Part shown: piece by piece, positions 1 through 8,321 of the stretch
Numbering within the stretch: position 1 is the stretch's first letter
How the letters are laid out: the number at the start of each line of letters is the position of its first letter
From: Bacillus sp. 03113
GTDB lineage: Bacteria; Bacillota; Bacilli; Bacillales; Cytobacillaceae
Direction of reading: 5' to 3'
NCBI RefSeq assembly: GCF_006546985.1
Contig: NZ_VATK01000017.1
Location: forward strand, 1-64,000
DNA length: 64,000 bases
Position numbers and translations under genes: made by a program
Notes under the pieces: model-generated
What the model was told of the DNA's origin: nothing
Databases searched by the model: none
Seen by the model: only the letters and a program-made list of their open reading frames with translations

Positions 1-76
1 GAGTACGTACGGTTTGGAGGGGAGTTCTTGGAAACCTACTTAGGTAACTAAGCAAGGCGCCGGGTACTTACCCTAC
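1..76 (+). mobile_element. 3' end of a group II intron (partial)
   Basis: The first bases (TACGTACGGTTTGGAGGGG) resemble the 3' strand of a group II intron domain V plus the linker to domain VI. The stretch ends TACTTACCC-TAC, like many bacterial group II introns, which end in AY with a branch-point A about 7-8 nt before the splice site. Downstream of base 76 the sequence resumes exactly as RadC coding sequence, while upstream it carries a stop in the RadC frame (41-43). The body of the intron and any reverse transcriptase lie outside the window. Inferred from motif recall; no folding or search was run. The alternative is an unrelated insertion with this 3' boundary. Confidence 0.6.
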
Positions 77-280
77 TACAAAGAAGCCTTTCGCAGATCA
101 GCAGCTTCCATTATTTGTATCCATAATCATCCCTCCGGAGATCCCGCACCTAGCAGAGAAGATATAGAGGTGACCAAGCGATTACATGAATGTGGAAAAA
201 TCATAGGAATCGACCTTCTCGATCACTTAATCATTGGAGAAAATAAATTTGTCAGTTTAAAGGAAAAAGGTTATTTATGA
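77..280 (+). CDS. radC: RadC family JAB/MPN domain protein, C-terminal exon (partial)
   Basis: This encodes the last 67 residues of RadC, beginning [12 protein letters not shown] and containing the JAB metalloprotease signature HNHPSGDP, followed by [11 protein letters not shown] and ending LKEKGYL, a typical Bacillus RadC end. The family was once linked to DNA repair; its biochemical role is still unclear. The upstream half is missing from this reading frame: bases 1-76 do not encode RadC and hold an in-frame stop, as expected if a group II intron splits the codons around PREV/YKEAF. If the intron splices, the gene is functional; if not, this is a remnant. It sits just before mreB, as in other Bacillus. 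Confidence 0.75.
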   Translation, partial: YKEAFRRSAASIICIHNHPSGDPAPSREDIEVTKRLHECGKIIGIDLLDHLIIGENKFVSLKEKGYL

Positions 281-327
281 TACTATGATTTTCTGCAACG
301 TTAGTCTATAATATTACTTATGGTTTT

Positions 328-359
328 TTGACATAAATAGGTCATTTTTGAAAAATGAC
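328..359 (+). promoter_or_regulatory. Candidate mreB promoter overlapped by a 19-bp palindrome
   Basis: TTGACA at 328-333 is followed after 17 nt by AAAAAT (351-356), a weak -10. The spacer and -10 are overlapped by a perfect inverted repeat, GTCATTTTT-G-AAAAATGAC (341-359), with 9-bp arms around a single base. The arrangement could be an operator, or the palindrome could be a weak radC terminator, though no T-run follows. Promoter strength is uncertain. Confidence 0.35.
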
Positions 360-437
360 AACTAATAAATAAAGAAAAATAAATGGAATGACCTTATTTT
401 ATTAAGCAATACGTATCAGAAAGGGAGATACAAAATT

Positions 438-1457
438 ATGTTTGGAATTGGTACAAGAGACCTTGGAATTGATTTAGGAACAGCAAACACACTCGTATAT
501 GTAAAAGGCAAGGGGATTGTTGTAAGAGAGCCCTCAGTTGTCGCTTTACAGACGGATACGAAAAATATTGTAGCAGTTGGAAATGACGCTAAAAATATGA
601 TTGGCCGAACACCGGGGAATGTTGTTGCACTGCGTCCGATGAAGGACGGTGTCATCGCAGATTATGAAACAACCGCTACAATGATGAAATATTACATTCG
701 ACAAGCGATTAAAAGTGGAATTTTCTCAGGAAAGCCTTATATAATGGTATGTGTACCTTCAGGAATTACAGCGGTTGAAGAGCGTGCTGTTATTGATGCA
801 ACACGCCAAGCGGGTGCAAAAGATGCTTTTACAATTGAAGAGCCATTTGCAGCTGCGATTGGTGCAAATCTTCCTGTTTGGGAGCCAACTGGAAGTATGG
901 TAGTGGATATCGGCGGGGGTACAACAGAGGTGGCCATCATTTCATTAGGAGGGATTGTAACAAGCCAATCCATTCGAATTGCAGGAGATGAAATGGATGA
1001 TGCGATTGTTAACTATATTAGAAAAACGTATAATCTAATGATCGGTGATCGTACTTCTGAAGCCATTAAAATGGAGATTGGATCGGCAGGGAATCCAGAG
1101 GGTATTGAAAATATGGATATCCGTGGCAGAGACTTGCTTACTGGATTGCCTAAAACCATTCAAATTACAGCTGCTGAAATTGCAGGAGCCCTTCACGATA
1201 CAGTGTATGCAATCGTTGAGGCTGTAAAAAATACGCTGGAAAAAACTCCTCCAGAATTAGCTGCGGATATTATGGATAGAGGAATTGTGTTAACCGGCGG
1301 TGGTGCATTACTTCGCAATTTGGACAAGGTGATTACGGAAGAAACACAAATGCCTGTATTAATTGCTGAAAGTCCTCTTGATTGTGTGGCAATTGGGACA
1401 GGAAAAGCATTAGACCATATTCATTTATTTAAAAACAAATCTAGAGATTCACGCTAA
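438..1457 (+). CDS. mreB: Rod shape-determining actin homologue MreB
   Basis: MreB is a bacterial actin that forms membrane-associated filaments on the inner face of the cytoplasmic membrane and directs lateral wall synthesis with MreC and MreD. The 339-aa product has the family length. The first nucleotide-binding motif is at residues 8-20 ([14 protein letters not shown]), the second phosphate loop DIGGGTTE at about 157-164, and the adenosine motif LTGGGALL near the C terminus. The ATG at 438 follows AAGGGAG with normal spacing. It heads the mreBCD cluster behind radC, the standard Bacillus order. A strong hairpin at 1551-1592 separates it from mreC, so read-through is probably partial. I see no unusual residues. 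Confidence 0.97.
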   Translation: MFGIGTRDLGIDLGTANTLVYVKGKGIVVREPSVVALQTDTKNIVAVGNDAKNMIGRTPGNVVALRPMKDGVIADYETTATMMKYYIRQAIKSGIFSGKPYIMVCVPSGITAVEERAVIDATRQAGAKDAFTIEEPFAAAIGANLPVWEPTGSMVVDIGGGTTEVAIISLGGIVTSQSIRIAGDEMDDAIVNYIRKTYNLMIGDRTSEAIKMEIGSAGNPEGIENMDIRGRDLLTGLPKTIQITAAEIAGALHDTVYAIVEAVKNTLEKTPPELAADIMDRGIVLTGGGALLRNLDKVITEETQMPVLIAESPLDCVAIGTGKALDHIHLFKNKSRDSR

Positions 1458-1550
1458 AAAGCTTATATAACAAGAAGAAAATTAAGTTGCAATTCCCACT
1501 TTGCAAAACTAGTACGATTTAAGATTTTACTGTCTAAAAATGAATATCGC

Positions 1551-1592
1551 TTAATGTAAAAGAATGACCTTTCAGTCATTCTTTTACATTAA
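1551..1592 (+). terminator. 18-bp perfect stem-loop between mreB and mreC
   Basis: The arms TTAATGTAAAAGAATGAC and its exact complement (1575-1592) enclose a 6-nt loop, CTTTCA. The 3' arm itself contains a T-rich stretch, but no separate U-tract follows. It could act as an attenuating terminator in either direction, or as an RNA-processing/stability element within the mre transcript. Confidence 0.6.
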
Positions 1593-1650
1593 AGTTCTTA
1601 TGTTTCATTCATTCATCAGCATACAAATAAAAAAATTTGAGGTGTCATAA

Positions 1651-2538
1651 ATGCCACAGTTCTTTTTGAATAAACGCCTGATAATTTTGCTTGTCAGCAT
1701 TATTATTCTCGTGGCATTAATAGGGTTTTCATTGAGAGATCGTAAACAACTAACTTGGCCAGAGCAATTTGTAAAAGATACGACAGGCTGGGTTCAAACC
1801 CTTGTGTCAAGACCGGCTCATTATATTGCTGGAGTATTTCGAAATATGGATGATTTACAAAATACATATAAAGAAAATAAAAAACTTAAAGCAAAATTAG
1901 ATGAGTTGGCACAGCTAGAATATCAGGTACAAAGCTTAAAGAAAGACAACGATGAACTACGTAAAATATTAGATATACAAGATTCATTAAGTGATTTTGA
2001 AATTACTCAAGCTACAGTAATAGGAAGAAATCCAGATCGTTGGCAAAGGAACGAGCTATTAATTATCAACCAAGGAACGACACACGGTGTAGAAAAAGAT
2101 ATGGCTGTTATTTCGTCAAATGGTAGTTTAATCGGAAAAGTAAAAAATAGTCAGCCGTATACATCAACTGTTCAATTATTAAGTTCAATGGATCCAACGA
2201 ATCGAATCTCTGCATCGATTGATGGAAGCAGTGTAATGGGGCTTATTCAAGGCTATGATAAAGATAAGGGTCTTCTACTTCTAAAAGATATTCCAAATGG
2301 TGAAACAGTTAATAAGGATCAATTGGTAGGTACTTCTGGATTAGGCGGCGTATTTCCTGAAGACATTTTTATTGGGACAATTGTAGATGTGGAACCTGAT
2401 GACAATGGCTTAACTCAAACTGCTTATGTGAAGCCTGGAGCAAATTTTTATGACCTTGAACATCTTATGGTTGTAAAAAGAGTTATGACCCAGCCAAATA
2501 AAAAAGATATGGCTGAAGGCGAGGAGAAGAATCTGTGA
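1651..2538 (+). CDS. mreC: Rod shape-determining protein MreC
   Basis: MreC is a bitopic membrane protein whose extracytoplasmic domain links MreB filaments to the wall synthesis machinery. The 295-aa product has an N-terminal membrane segment at about residues 8-28 (IILLVSIIILVALIGF). A coiled-coil region follows at about 65-110 (YKENKKLKAKLDELAQLEYQ and on), then the beta-rich MreC domain with typical GVEKDMAVISSNGSLIGKV and GTSGLGGVFPEDIFIGTI stretches. The ATG follows GAGGTG. The stop overlaps the mreD start, which implies translational coupling. Confidence 0.96.
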   Translation: MPQFFLNKRLIILLVSIIILVALIGFSLRDRKQLTWPEQFVKDTTGWVQTLVSRPAHYIAGVFRNMDDLQNTYKENKKLKAKLDELAQLEYQVQSLKKDNDELRKILDIQDSLSDFEITQATVIGRNPDRWQRNELLIINQGTTHGVEKDMAVISSNGSLIGKVKNSQPYTSTVQLLSSMDPTNRISASIDGSSVMGLIQGYDKDKGLLLLKDIPNGETVNKDQLVGTSGLGGVFPEDIFIGTIVDVEPDDNGLTQTAYVKPGANFYDLEHLMVVKRVMTQPNKKDMAEGEEKNL

Positions 2539-3053
2539 GAAGATTACTGCTTCCGCTTTTACTCTTATTTGTTTTTATCCTCGAAAGCATCTTTGTAGAA
2601 TTATTGCCTGCCGAGCTATTTCACAGCAATCGAATATTAGTACCACATTTTTTAATGATCTTCCTCCTGTTTCTAACGATATACGGTAATGAGAAGCATG
2701 GATATGTATATAGCTTTATCTTTGGTTTGTTGTTTGATGTTGTGTATACTGAAGTAATTGGAATTTATTTATGTATCTATCCGTTAATTGCTTATATTTG
2801 CACGAAGCTGATGAAGATCCTTCAGACAAATCTAGTAATGGTTTCATCTGTAATTATGCTAGGAGTGGTTCTCCTTGAATTCGGAGTCTATGGGATTGTC
2901 TTTTTGCTTCATCGGACGGATCTGGTTATTACAAACTTTATTCAAATTCGTTTATTTCCAACTTTTATTTTGAATATAGCCTTTTTAATAATTGTTGCCG
3001 TCCCATTAAAACGGTTTTTTGATAAATACGCTTCTGAATTAAGAAATGACTAA
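2535..3053 (+). CDS. mreD: Rod shape-determining protein MreD
   Basis: MreD is a small integral membrane protein of the elongasome. The 172-aa product is highly hydrophobic, with about five predicted membrane segments, a family-typical start (RRLLLPLLLLFVFILESIF) and the EKHGYVYSFIFGLLFDVVY stretch. The GTG at 2535 overlaps the mreC TGA by 4 nt and is preceded by GGCGAGGAG inside mreC. The next gene, minC, lies 272 nt downstream. A GGGGAGT/ACTCCCC stem (3062-3088) follows the stop, but without a T-run. Confidence 0.93.
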   Translation: MRRLLLPLLLLFVFILESIFVELLPAELFHSNRILVPHFLMIFLLFLTIYGNEKHGYVYSFIFGLLFDVVYTEVIGIYLCIYPLIAYICTKLMKILQTNLVMVSSVIMLGVVLLEFGVYGIVFLLHRTDLVITNFIQIRLFPTFILNIAFLIIVAVPLKRFFDKYASELRND

Positions 3054-3061
3054 CCCGATAA

Positions 3062-3088
3062 GGGGAGTGTGTTTTTAGAAGACTCCCC
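3062..3088 (+). terminator. Weak stem-loop after mreD
   Basis: GGGGAGT (3062-3068) and ACTCCCC (3082-3088) form a perfect 7-bp stem with a 13-nt loop. No U-tract follows, so termination is doubtful. The rest of 3089-3325 is AT-rich sequence with no recognised element. An open frame runs through 3164-3325, but it is not part of conserved MinC. Confidence 0.3.
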
Positions 3089-3325
3089 ACATGATAACAA
3101 ATGTACATAAATAGATCGAAAAGATAAAACTTAAACGAATAAAACAAATTAGTGATAAAGTAATTGTTTTTTCTGAACTTGATGAAGTTAGAAAAGGAAT
3201 ATAGAAGGTATTTGTCGAATGTATGGGTAATATTTGATGTGTTTTTTTGCAGGATCTATAGTATCTATGCTTTAAGGTTTATTTTGAACGAATGCCCCTT
3301 TCCTACCCGAGGTGAACTGCTTGAA

Positions 3326-4009
3326 ATGAAAAAAAAACAATATGTAACGATAAAAGGAACAAAGGATGGGTTAACACTTCATCTAGACGATAATTGTTCC
3401 TATGAAGAATTAATACAAGAACTGAATGTAAAGCTTTCTGAAAACAGTTCATATTCTCCTGATGGCAGACCGCTTATTTCAGTCAAGGTGCAAGTGGGAA
3501 ATCGGTATTTATCGAATGTTCAGCAAGAAGAACTGCTCCATTTGATTCACCAGAAGAAGAATTTTATGGTGGAATCGATTTATTCAAATGTTGTAACGAG
3601 AGCTGATGCAGAAAAAATGAAAGAACAAAATGAAATTGTCTCAGCAGCAAGAATCGTTCGCTCAGGACAAATATTGGAAGCATCTGGTGATTTGTTGCTC
3701 ATTGGCGATGTGAATCCTGGCGGTACGGTCTTAGCGGGAGGAAATATTTTTATTCTTGGAACTTTGAGAGGGATTGCTCATGCGGGTTGTACAGGTAATA
3801 AAAAGGCAGTCATTGCTGCATCTGTGATGAAGCCTTCTCAGCTTAGAATTGATGATTGCATACATACAACTCTTGATCAATATCCTGAACAGGTTAAAAA
3901 TGAAATGGAATGCGCTTTTATCGATGAAAATAATGAAATAGCAATTGATAGATTACAAGTTTTAATGCATCTTAGACCTAGTTTGACAAGATTGGAAGGG
4001 GGATACTAA
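3326..4009 (+). CDS. minC: Septum site-determining protein MinC
   Basis: MinC inhibits FtsZ assembly away from mid-cell and is recruited to the membrane by MinD. I place the start at ATG 3326, after GAGGTG (3310-3315), giving 227 aa, close to B. subtilis MinC. The product then begins [20 protein letters not shown], matching the family N terminus. The reading frame is open 162 nt further upstream, but that part has no family similarity. The C-terminal beta-helix domain is clear ([31 protein letters not shown], ending [12 protein letters not shown]). minD starts 1 nt after the stop, so the pair is co-translated. Confidence 0.95.
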   Translation: MKKKQYVTIKGTKDGLTLHLDDNCSYEELIQELNVKLSENSSYSPDGRPLISVKVQVGNRYLSNVQQEELLHLIHQKKNFMVESIYSNVVTRADAEKMKEQNEIVSAARIVRSGQILEASGDLLLIGDVNPGGTVLAGGNIFILGTLRGIAHAGCTGNKKAVIAASVMKPSQLRIDDCIHTTLDQYPEQVKNEMECAFIDENNEIAIDRLQVLMHLRPSLTRLEGGY

Positions 4010-4010
4010 G

Positions 4011-4814
4011 GTGGGAGAAGCAATTGTCATTACATCAGGTAAAGGAGGCGTTGGAAAGACAACGACTTCCGCTAATGTGGGGACCGCTCTTGCATTGCAA
4101 GGCAAAAGGGTTTGTTTAGTTGATACAGACATTGGGCTTAGGAATCTTGATGTTGTAATGGGACTTGAAAATCGTATTATCTATGATCTTGTGGATGTGA
4201 TAGAGGGAAGATGCAAGGTCCATCAAGCCCTTGTAAAAGACAAGCGATTTGACGATCTTCTTTATCTGCTTCCAGCTGCCCAAACAAGCGATAAAACAGC
4301 AGTGAAACCAGAGCAGATGAAAAAGCTAGTTGATGATCTTAAGCAAGACTATGATTATATCATTATAGATTGTCCTGCTGGTATCGAACAAGGCTATAAA
4401 AATGCAGTAGCAGGTGCTGATAAAGCGATTGTCGTCACGACACCTGAAGTTTCTGCTGTGAGAGATGCAGACCGTATCATTGGTTTATTGGAGAAGGAAG
4501 AAAATGTTGAACCTCCAAAGCTAGTTATTAACCGTATTAGAAGCCAAATGATGAAAAATGGTGATATGCTCGATGTTGACGAGGTTACAGCTCATTTGTC
4601 TATTGATTTAATTGGAATTGTCGCAGATGATGATGAGGTTATTAAAGCTTCTAATCACGGTGAACCGATTGCGTTAAATCCGAATAGCCGAGCTTCTATC
4701 GCTTACAGAAATATTGCGCGTCGTATTTTAGGTGAAACTGTTCCTCTTCAGCATTTGGAGGAAGAAGATAAAGGTGTATTTTCGAGAATCAAAAAATTTT
4801 TTGGAGCGAAATAA
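4011..4814 (+). CDS. minD: Septum site-determining ATPase MinD
   Basis: MinD is a ParA/MinD-family ATPase that binds the membrane in its ATP form and recruits MinC. The 267-aa product carries the deviant Walker A motif SGKGGVGKTTTSAN at the N terminus, the DTDIGLRNLDVVMGLENR switch region, the IIIDCPAGIE Walker B, and a C-terminal amphipathic helix (FSRIKKFFGAK) for membrane binding. The GTG start at 4011 is preceded by GGAAGGGGG in the end of minC. A hairpin with a T-run at 4850-4877 ends the mre-min unit. Confidence 0.97.
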   Translation: MGEAIVITSGKGGVGKTTTSANVGTALALQGKRVCLVDTDIGLRNLDVVMGLENRIIYDLVDVIEGRCKVHQALVKDKRFDDLLYLLPAAQTSDKTAVKPEQMKKLVDDLKQDYDYIIIDCPAGIEQGYKNAVAGADKAIVVTTPEVSAVRDADRIIGLLEKEENVEPPKLVINRIRSQMMKNGDMLDVDEVTAHLSIDLIGIVADDDEVIKASNHGEPIALNPNSRASIAYRNIARRILGETVPLQHLEEEDKGVFSRIKKFFGAK

Positions 4815-4849
4815 CTTAGTTGTTTGCTTTGCTATAGTAAGGAAAATTG

Positions 4850-4877
4850 CATGGGGTTTTTAACCCCATGTTTTTTT
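4850..4877 (+). terminator. Rho-independent terminator after minD
   Basis: CATGGGGTT, loop TTT, then AACCCCATG form a perfect 9-bp stem, followed by seven Ts (4871-4877). This separates the vegetative min genes from the sporulation-specific spoIVF operon. Confidence 0.9.
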
Positions 4878-4894
4878 GTGCGCTTTTGTTCTTG

Positions 4895-4922
4895 TCATAC
4901 TTTTTGAGGGTATTCATAAACT
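4895..4922 (+). promoter_or_regulatory. Candidate sigma-E promoter of the spoIVF operon
   Basis: TCATACT (4895-4901) and CATAAACT (4915-4922) are separated by 13 nt, close to the mother-cell sigma-E pattern (-35 ATATT-like, -10 CATACA-like). It lies between the minD terminator and spoIVFA. In B. subtilis the spoIVF operon is sigma-E dependent. This is a pattern match only; the -35 is imperfect. Confidence 0.4.
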
Positions 4923-4957
4923 TGTACAAAGAGGTTAACGAGAATGGTGGGGAGAAG

Positions 4958-5737
4958 ATGCGCTCAAGAAATGATGAGATAAGAAAGAGAATTGAAAAGC
5001 GAAAGAGAGAAAGAGAAAGAATCATCAAAAATATTGAAAATAGAAATCTTTGGGTGGATGATGAGGAACGTTATGGTTTTCAGAAAATGGAGCATATTGA
5101 AGGGGTTGAAAATATAAAAGAGCATCAAGAACATCCTTTATTTAAAAAAGAATGGTTCCTTTTTAAAATATTGGCTTCTGGCTGCTTAGTTTTGTTTACA
5201 GCTATTATTTTTCGAAATCATTCTGAAACGGTAAAGCCTGCAAGAGAATTTGTAATTCAGACCATGAATGAAGACTTTCAATTTGCGACTGTGTCAAACT
5301 GGTATGAACAAAAATTTGGAAAACCATTGGCTTTCCTTCCAACTTCTACAAATAAAAAAGAAAACCGTTCAGAATCAAATGATGAGCCATATGCGTTACC
5401 AGCTTCAGGAAGGATATTGGAGAATTTTAGTAAAAACGGACAAAGGATCACGATTGAAACAGGAAAAGGAGCAACAGTCGATGCGATGAATGAAGGCTTC
5501 GTAAGCTTTATAGGTGAAAAAGATGGCTTTGGAAAAACGGTGATCATACAGCATTCAGATAATAGTGAATCATGGTACGGAAATTTAGCCGATATTAACG
5601 TTCATTTATATGCATACATTGACAAAGGGGTGAAGGTAGGAAATGTTACAAATGATGGTTCGAAAGGATCCTTTTACTTTGCCATAAAAAAAGGTGATAA
5701 CTTTATTGACCCCATTCAGGTGATCCAATTTGAATAG
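4958..5737 (+). CDS. spoIVFA: Stage IV sporulation protein FA (SpoIVFA), M23-like
   Basis: SpoIVFA holds the protease SpoIVFB inactive in the forespore outer membrane until SpoIVB cleaves it, so it times sigma-K activation. The ATG at 4958, behind GGTGGGGAG, gives 259 aa. The highly charged N terminus (EIRKRIEKRKRERERIIKN) is followed by one membrane segment at about residues 68-84 (ILASGCLVLFTAIIF) and a C-terminal LytM/M23-type domain. That domain is degenerate: where active M23 enzymes have HxH, this protein reads GSFYFAIKKGDNFIDP. It is therefore probably a binding fold, not a peptidase. The gene overlaps spoIVFB by 8 nt. Confidence 0.9.
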   Translation: MRSRNDEIRKRIEKRKRERERIIKNIENRNLWVDDEERYGFQKMEHIEGVENIKEHQEHPLFKKEWFLFKILASGCLVLFTAIIFRNHSETVKPAREFVIQTMNEDFQFATVSNWYEQKFGKPLAFLPTSTNKKENRSESNDEPYALPASGRILENFSKNGQRITIETGKGATVDAMNEGFVSFIGEKDGFGKTVIIQHSDNSESWYGNLADINVHLYAYIDKGVKVGNVTNDGSKGSFYFAIKKGDNFIDPIQVIQFE

Positions 5738-6596
5738 AGGGATTAAATTATTAAGATCATTTCAAATTCATCCATTACTTTGGCTGATCATGATCATTGC
5801 AGTTATCACAGGATATTTTATAGAGCTGTTTCTTTTAGTTTTCATCATTTTTATCCATGAATTAGGACATGCGTGTGTTGCAGAATTTTTTCAATGGAGG
5901 ATAAAAAAAATTAATTTGTTGCCATTCGGAGGAGTTGTGGAAATGGATGAGCATGGAAATCGTCCGCTGAAAGAAGAATTTATCGTGACGATTGCAGGGC
6001 CTGTTCAGAATTTATGGTTGTTTGGCCTAGCCTTCCTCCTTTTCCAAACTTCTATTTTGCCAGAAAATATTTATTTCCTATTTATTCAATATAATTTCAT
6101 GGTGCTTTTTTTTAATCTACTGCCAATTTGGCCATTAGATGGAGGAAAATTAGCTTTTATATGGTTATCACGAAATAAAGCTTTTCCTATGGCGCATCGA
6201 ATGACGATTTATTTTTCTTTTATAGGCACATTCATATTTACTCTTTTCACTCTTCTATTTATGCCGCAAAATGTAAATGCTTGGCTCATCATTGGCTTCC
6301 TTCTATTTTCTCTTTATCATGAAAGAAAACAAAGCAGATATGTATTTATTCGTTTTTTGTTAGAACGATATTATGGAAAAAAGAATAATGTTTCTTCCTT
6401 AAAGCCATTAATAGTAAAGGAAGATGAGATGATTATAGATGTTCTAGAACGATTTCAACGCGGCTATAAACACCCAATTATCGTGAATAACGATGGCAAG
6501 GAAAAAGGATCACTTGATGAGAATGAATTATTACACGCTTATTTTACAGAGAAACAAATAACTTCAAGGATTGGTGATTTGTTGTATTTGTATTAA
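5730..6596 (+). CDS. spoIVFB: Intramembrane metalloprotease SpoIVFB (pro-sigma-K processing)
   Basis: SpoIVFB is an M50 site-2-type zinc protease that removes the pro-sequence of sigma-K in the mother cell. The 288-aa product has several membrane helices, the zinc motif HELGH at residues 43-47 (catalytic E44) and the third ligand in the NLLPIWPLDGGK segment (D137). A C-terminal CBS-like segment (MIIDVLERFQRGYKHPIIVNNDG) follows. The start is TTG 5730, overlapping spoIVFA, with AGGTGAT at proper spacing. SpoIVFA directly upstream and bofC elsewhere in the window encode its regulators. Confidence 0.94.
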   Translation: MNRGIKLLRSFQIHPLLWLIMIIAVITGYFIELFLLVFIIFIHELGHACVAEFFQWRIKKINLLPFGGVVEMDEHGNRPLKEEFIVTIAGPVQNLWLFGLAFLLFQTSILPENIYFLFIQYNFMVLFFNLLPIWPLDGGKLAFIWLSRNKAFPMAHRMTIYFSFIGTFIFTLFTLLFMPQNVNAWLIIGFLLFSLYHERKQSRYVFIRFLLERYYGKKNNVSSLKPLIVKEDEMIIDVLERFQRGYKHPIIVNNDGKEKGSLDENELLHAYFTEKQITSRIGDLLYLY

Positions 6597-6642
6597 AATA
6601 GACTATAGGAATCGTATTAGCTGTAAAAGTGAGGAATATTTG

Positions 6643-8106
6643 TTGGAAAAAGTGATCATAAACTATACATCTAGAGAGAAGCGTTTTGCCTTTCTTAAAG
6701 AAAAAAATGTGGAAAGATTGGTTGTGAATCAACCAAGTCGAGTTTCTAATGTCGGTCATATTTATGTTGGAACAGTGGCTAAAGTCGTTCCAGGAATGAA
6801 TGCGGCTTTTATTGAAATAGGAGAAGGGAAAAGCGGATTTATTCATCGAGATAAATTAGCTTCCTTTGTGGTGAACAAGCATAAAAATCGGGACAAAGGA
6901 AATCAAACAATTTCATCCTATGTTCATCAAGGTGAAAGGCTTCTTGTTCAAATTGAAAAAGATGCCACAGGTACTAAGGGACCTAGACTTACGGGAATTA
7001 TCGAGTTTGCAGGCAATCATCTTATTTATATGCCAAATGGTTGTTATGTAGCTGTATCTAAGAAGATTGAAAGTCATCCAGTTAGAGAGAAGCTGCGCCG
7101 CTTTGGATATACGATTAAGAATGAAGAAGAAGGGCTTATTTTTCGAACATCCTGTGAAGGTTTAACCGATGATGAATTAATAGAAGAATTTACTTATTTA
7201 CGTGAACAATACCAATTACTTATGAGTAAAGCAAAGAACATGAAAAAACCTGCAAATCTCTATAATAAAGATACGTTTTTAGATGAGCTCGATGCTTTGC
7301 TGACAAAAATGGATACAGCAGAGGTCATTGTCGATGATCTCAGTTTAATGGATAATCTTAAGAAAAGGCATATGAGTCTTGATTTTACTTTATACAACGG
7401 GAAAGAAAATATTTTTTCTGCTTTTCACGTTGAGCAGGAAATTGATAAAGCATTAAAGAGAATCGTCTGGCTTGAAAATGGAGCCTATTTAATTTTTGAT
7501 GAAGGTGAAGCGTTAACGGTTATTGATGTGAATACCGGAAAATTTGAAGGAAAGCAAAATCTAGAAGATACCGTGTTGAAAACAAACAAGTTAGCTGCAA
7601 TAGAGGTTGCTAGACAGATAAGGTTAAGAGATCTTGCAGGAATGATCTTAATCGACTTTATTGATATGAAGAATGATGCAGCCAGGGACCAGATTAGCAA
7701 GCAGATGGAAAAGGAATTAATGAAGGATGAAAGACGAACGAATTTGATTGGTTTTACACCGCTTGGGATTTTGCAGTTAACAAGAAAAAAAACAAAGGTA
7801 TCAATTTCAGAAGCATTGATGACGAAATGTTCCGTATGTGAAGGAACAGGAAGAGTGTTAAGTGCGGAAACCATCGCCTTTCGATTAGAAAGAGAGCTGT
7901 GGGAGTATCGAAATGGGGATTTTGAAGCCGTTTTAATCGAGCTTTCAGCAGAGGTGAAGGAGTTCTTTTGTGGAGAAAAGGACATACATAAGAAGAGAAT
8001 GGAAGAACTATTAGGCTTTCAATTCATCTTTTCTATTTCCTCATCACCAGCTCCCTTTTATGAGCTCCGTCAATTTGGAAATTTAAAAGATCTAAATAGG
8101 AAATAA
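6643..8106 (+). CDS. rng: Ribonuclease E/G family endoribonuclease
   Basis: RNase G-type enzymes are Mg-dependent endonucleases of rRNA maturation and mRNA decay. The product, about 487 aa, has an S1-like RNA-binding domain near the N terminus (GHIYVGTVAKVVPGMNAAFIEIG). Its nuclease core has the two metal-binding aspartate regions (LTVIDVNTGKFEGK and GMILIDFIDMKND), and the zinc-link motif CSVCEGTGRV comes before the C terminus. The start is uncertain: adjacent TTG codons lie at 6640 and 6643, and GTG at 6652; GTGAGG at 6629-6634 favours 6643. B. subtilis 168 lacks this family, while other Bacillus have it between spoIVFB and rplU. Nothing in the coding style suggests recent transfer. Confidence 0.9.
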   Translation: MEKVIINYTSREKRFAFLKEKNVERLVVNQPSRVSNVGHIYVGTVAKVVPGMNAAFIEIGEGKSGFIHRDKLASFVVNKHKNRDKGNQTISSYVHQGERLLVQIEKDATGTKGPRLTGIIEFAGNHLIYMPNGCYVAVSKKIESHPVREKLRRFGYTIKNEEEGLIFRTSCEGLTDDELIEEFTYLREQYQLLMSKAKNMKKPANLYNKDTFLDELDALLTKMDTAEVIVDDLSLMDNLKKRHMSLDFTLYNGKENIFSAFHVEQEIDKALKRIVWLENGAYLIFDEGEALTVIDVNTGKFEGKQNLEDTVLKTNKLAAIEVARQIRLRDLAGMILIDFIDMKNDAARDQISKQMEKELMKDERRTNLIGFTPLGILQLTRKKTKVSISEALMTKCSVCEGTGRVLSAETIAFRLERELWEYRNGDFEAVLIELSAEVKEFFCGEKDIHKKRMEELLGFQFIFSISSSPAPFYELRQFGNLKDLNRK

Positions 8107-8174
8107 TGTTTGTTGTTTTAAGTTTGAGGATTTAAAAAATTAACCTAGACCTCCATTATGCTTATAGATTATGA

Positions 8175-8204
8175 TTGACAGAGTTAAGAGTTTTATGATA
8201 GGAT
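8175..8204 (+). promoter_or_regulatory. Candidate promoter for the rplU-prp-rpmA operon
   Basis: TTGACA (8175-8180) is followed after 18 nt by TAGGAT (8199-8204). A transcript starting near 8211 would begin with the L21-type leader. The -10 matches the consensus at four of six positions. Confidence 0.5.
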
Positions 8205-8210
8205 TTTCAT

Positions 8211-8310
8211 GTTATTGTTTGTAGCGCCCATGCTACAACCGCACAGAACAGGTACATAAGCTTTTGCTGCGGCAAGACGCCTGCATATGGCGAGTCTTAG
8301 TTTACAAGGA
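8211..8310 (+). ncRNA. L21-type ribosomal protein leader
   Basis: The 5' untranslated region of rplU contains a GTAG-CGCCCATG-CTAC hairpin (about 8220-8235), a GC-rich middle part and a stem AAGACGCC / GGCGAGTCTT just before the ribosome binding site. Position and features fit the L21 leader family of Bacillaceae, which is thought to mediate autoregulation by L21. Boundaries are approximate and based on recall; a covariance-model search would settle it. Confidence 0.6.
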
Positions 8311-8321
8311 GGTGCATTGGA

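Noticed and set aside
3164-3325. N-terminal extension of MinC by 54 residues
   Set aside because: The conserved protein begins at ATG 3326 behind a good ribosome binding site; the extension has no similarity to MinC.
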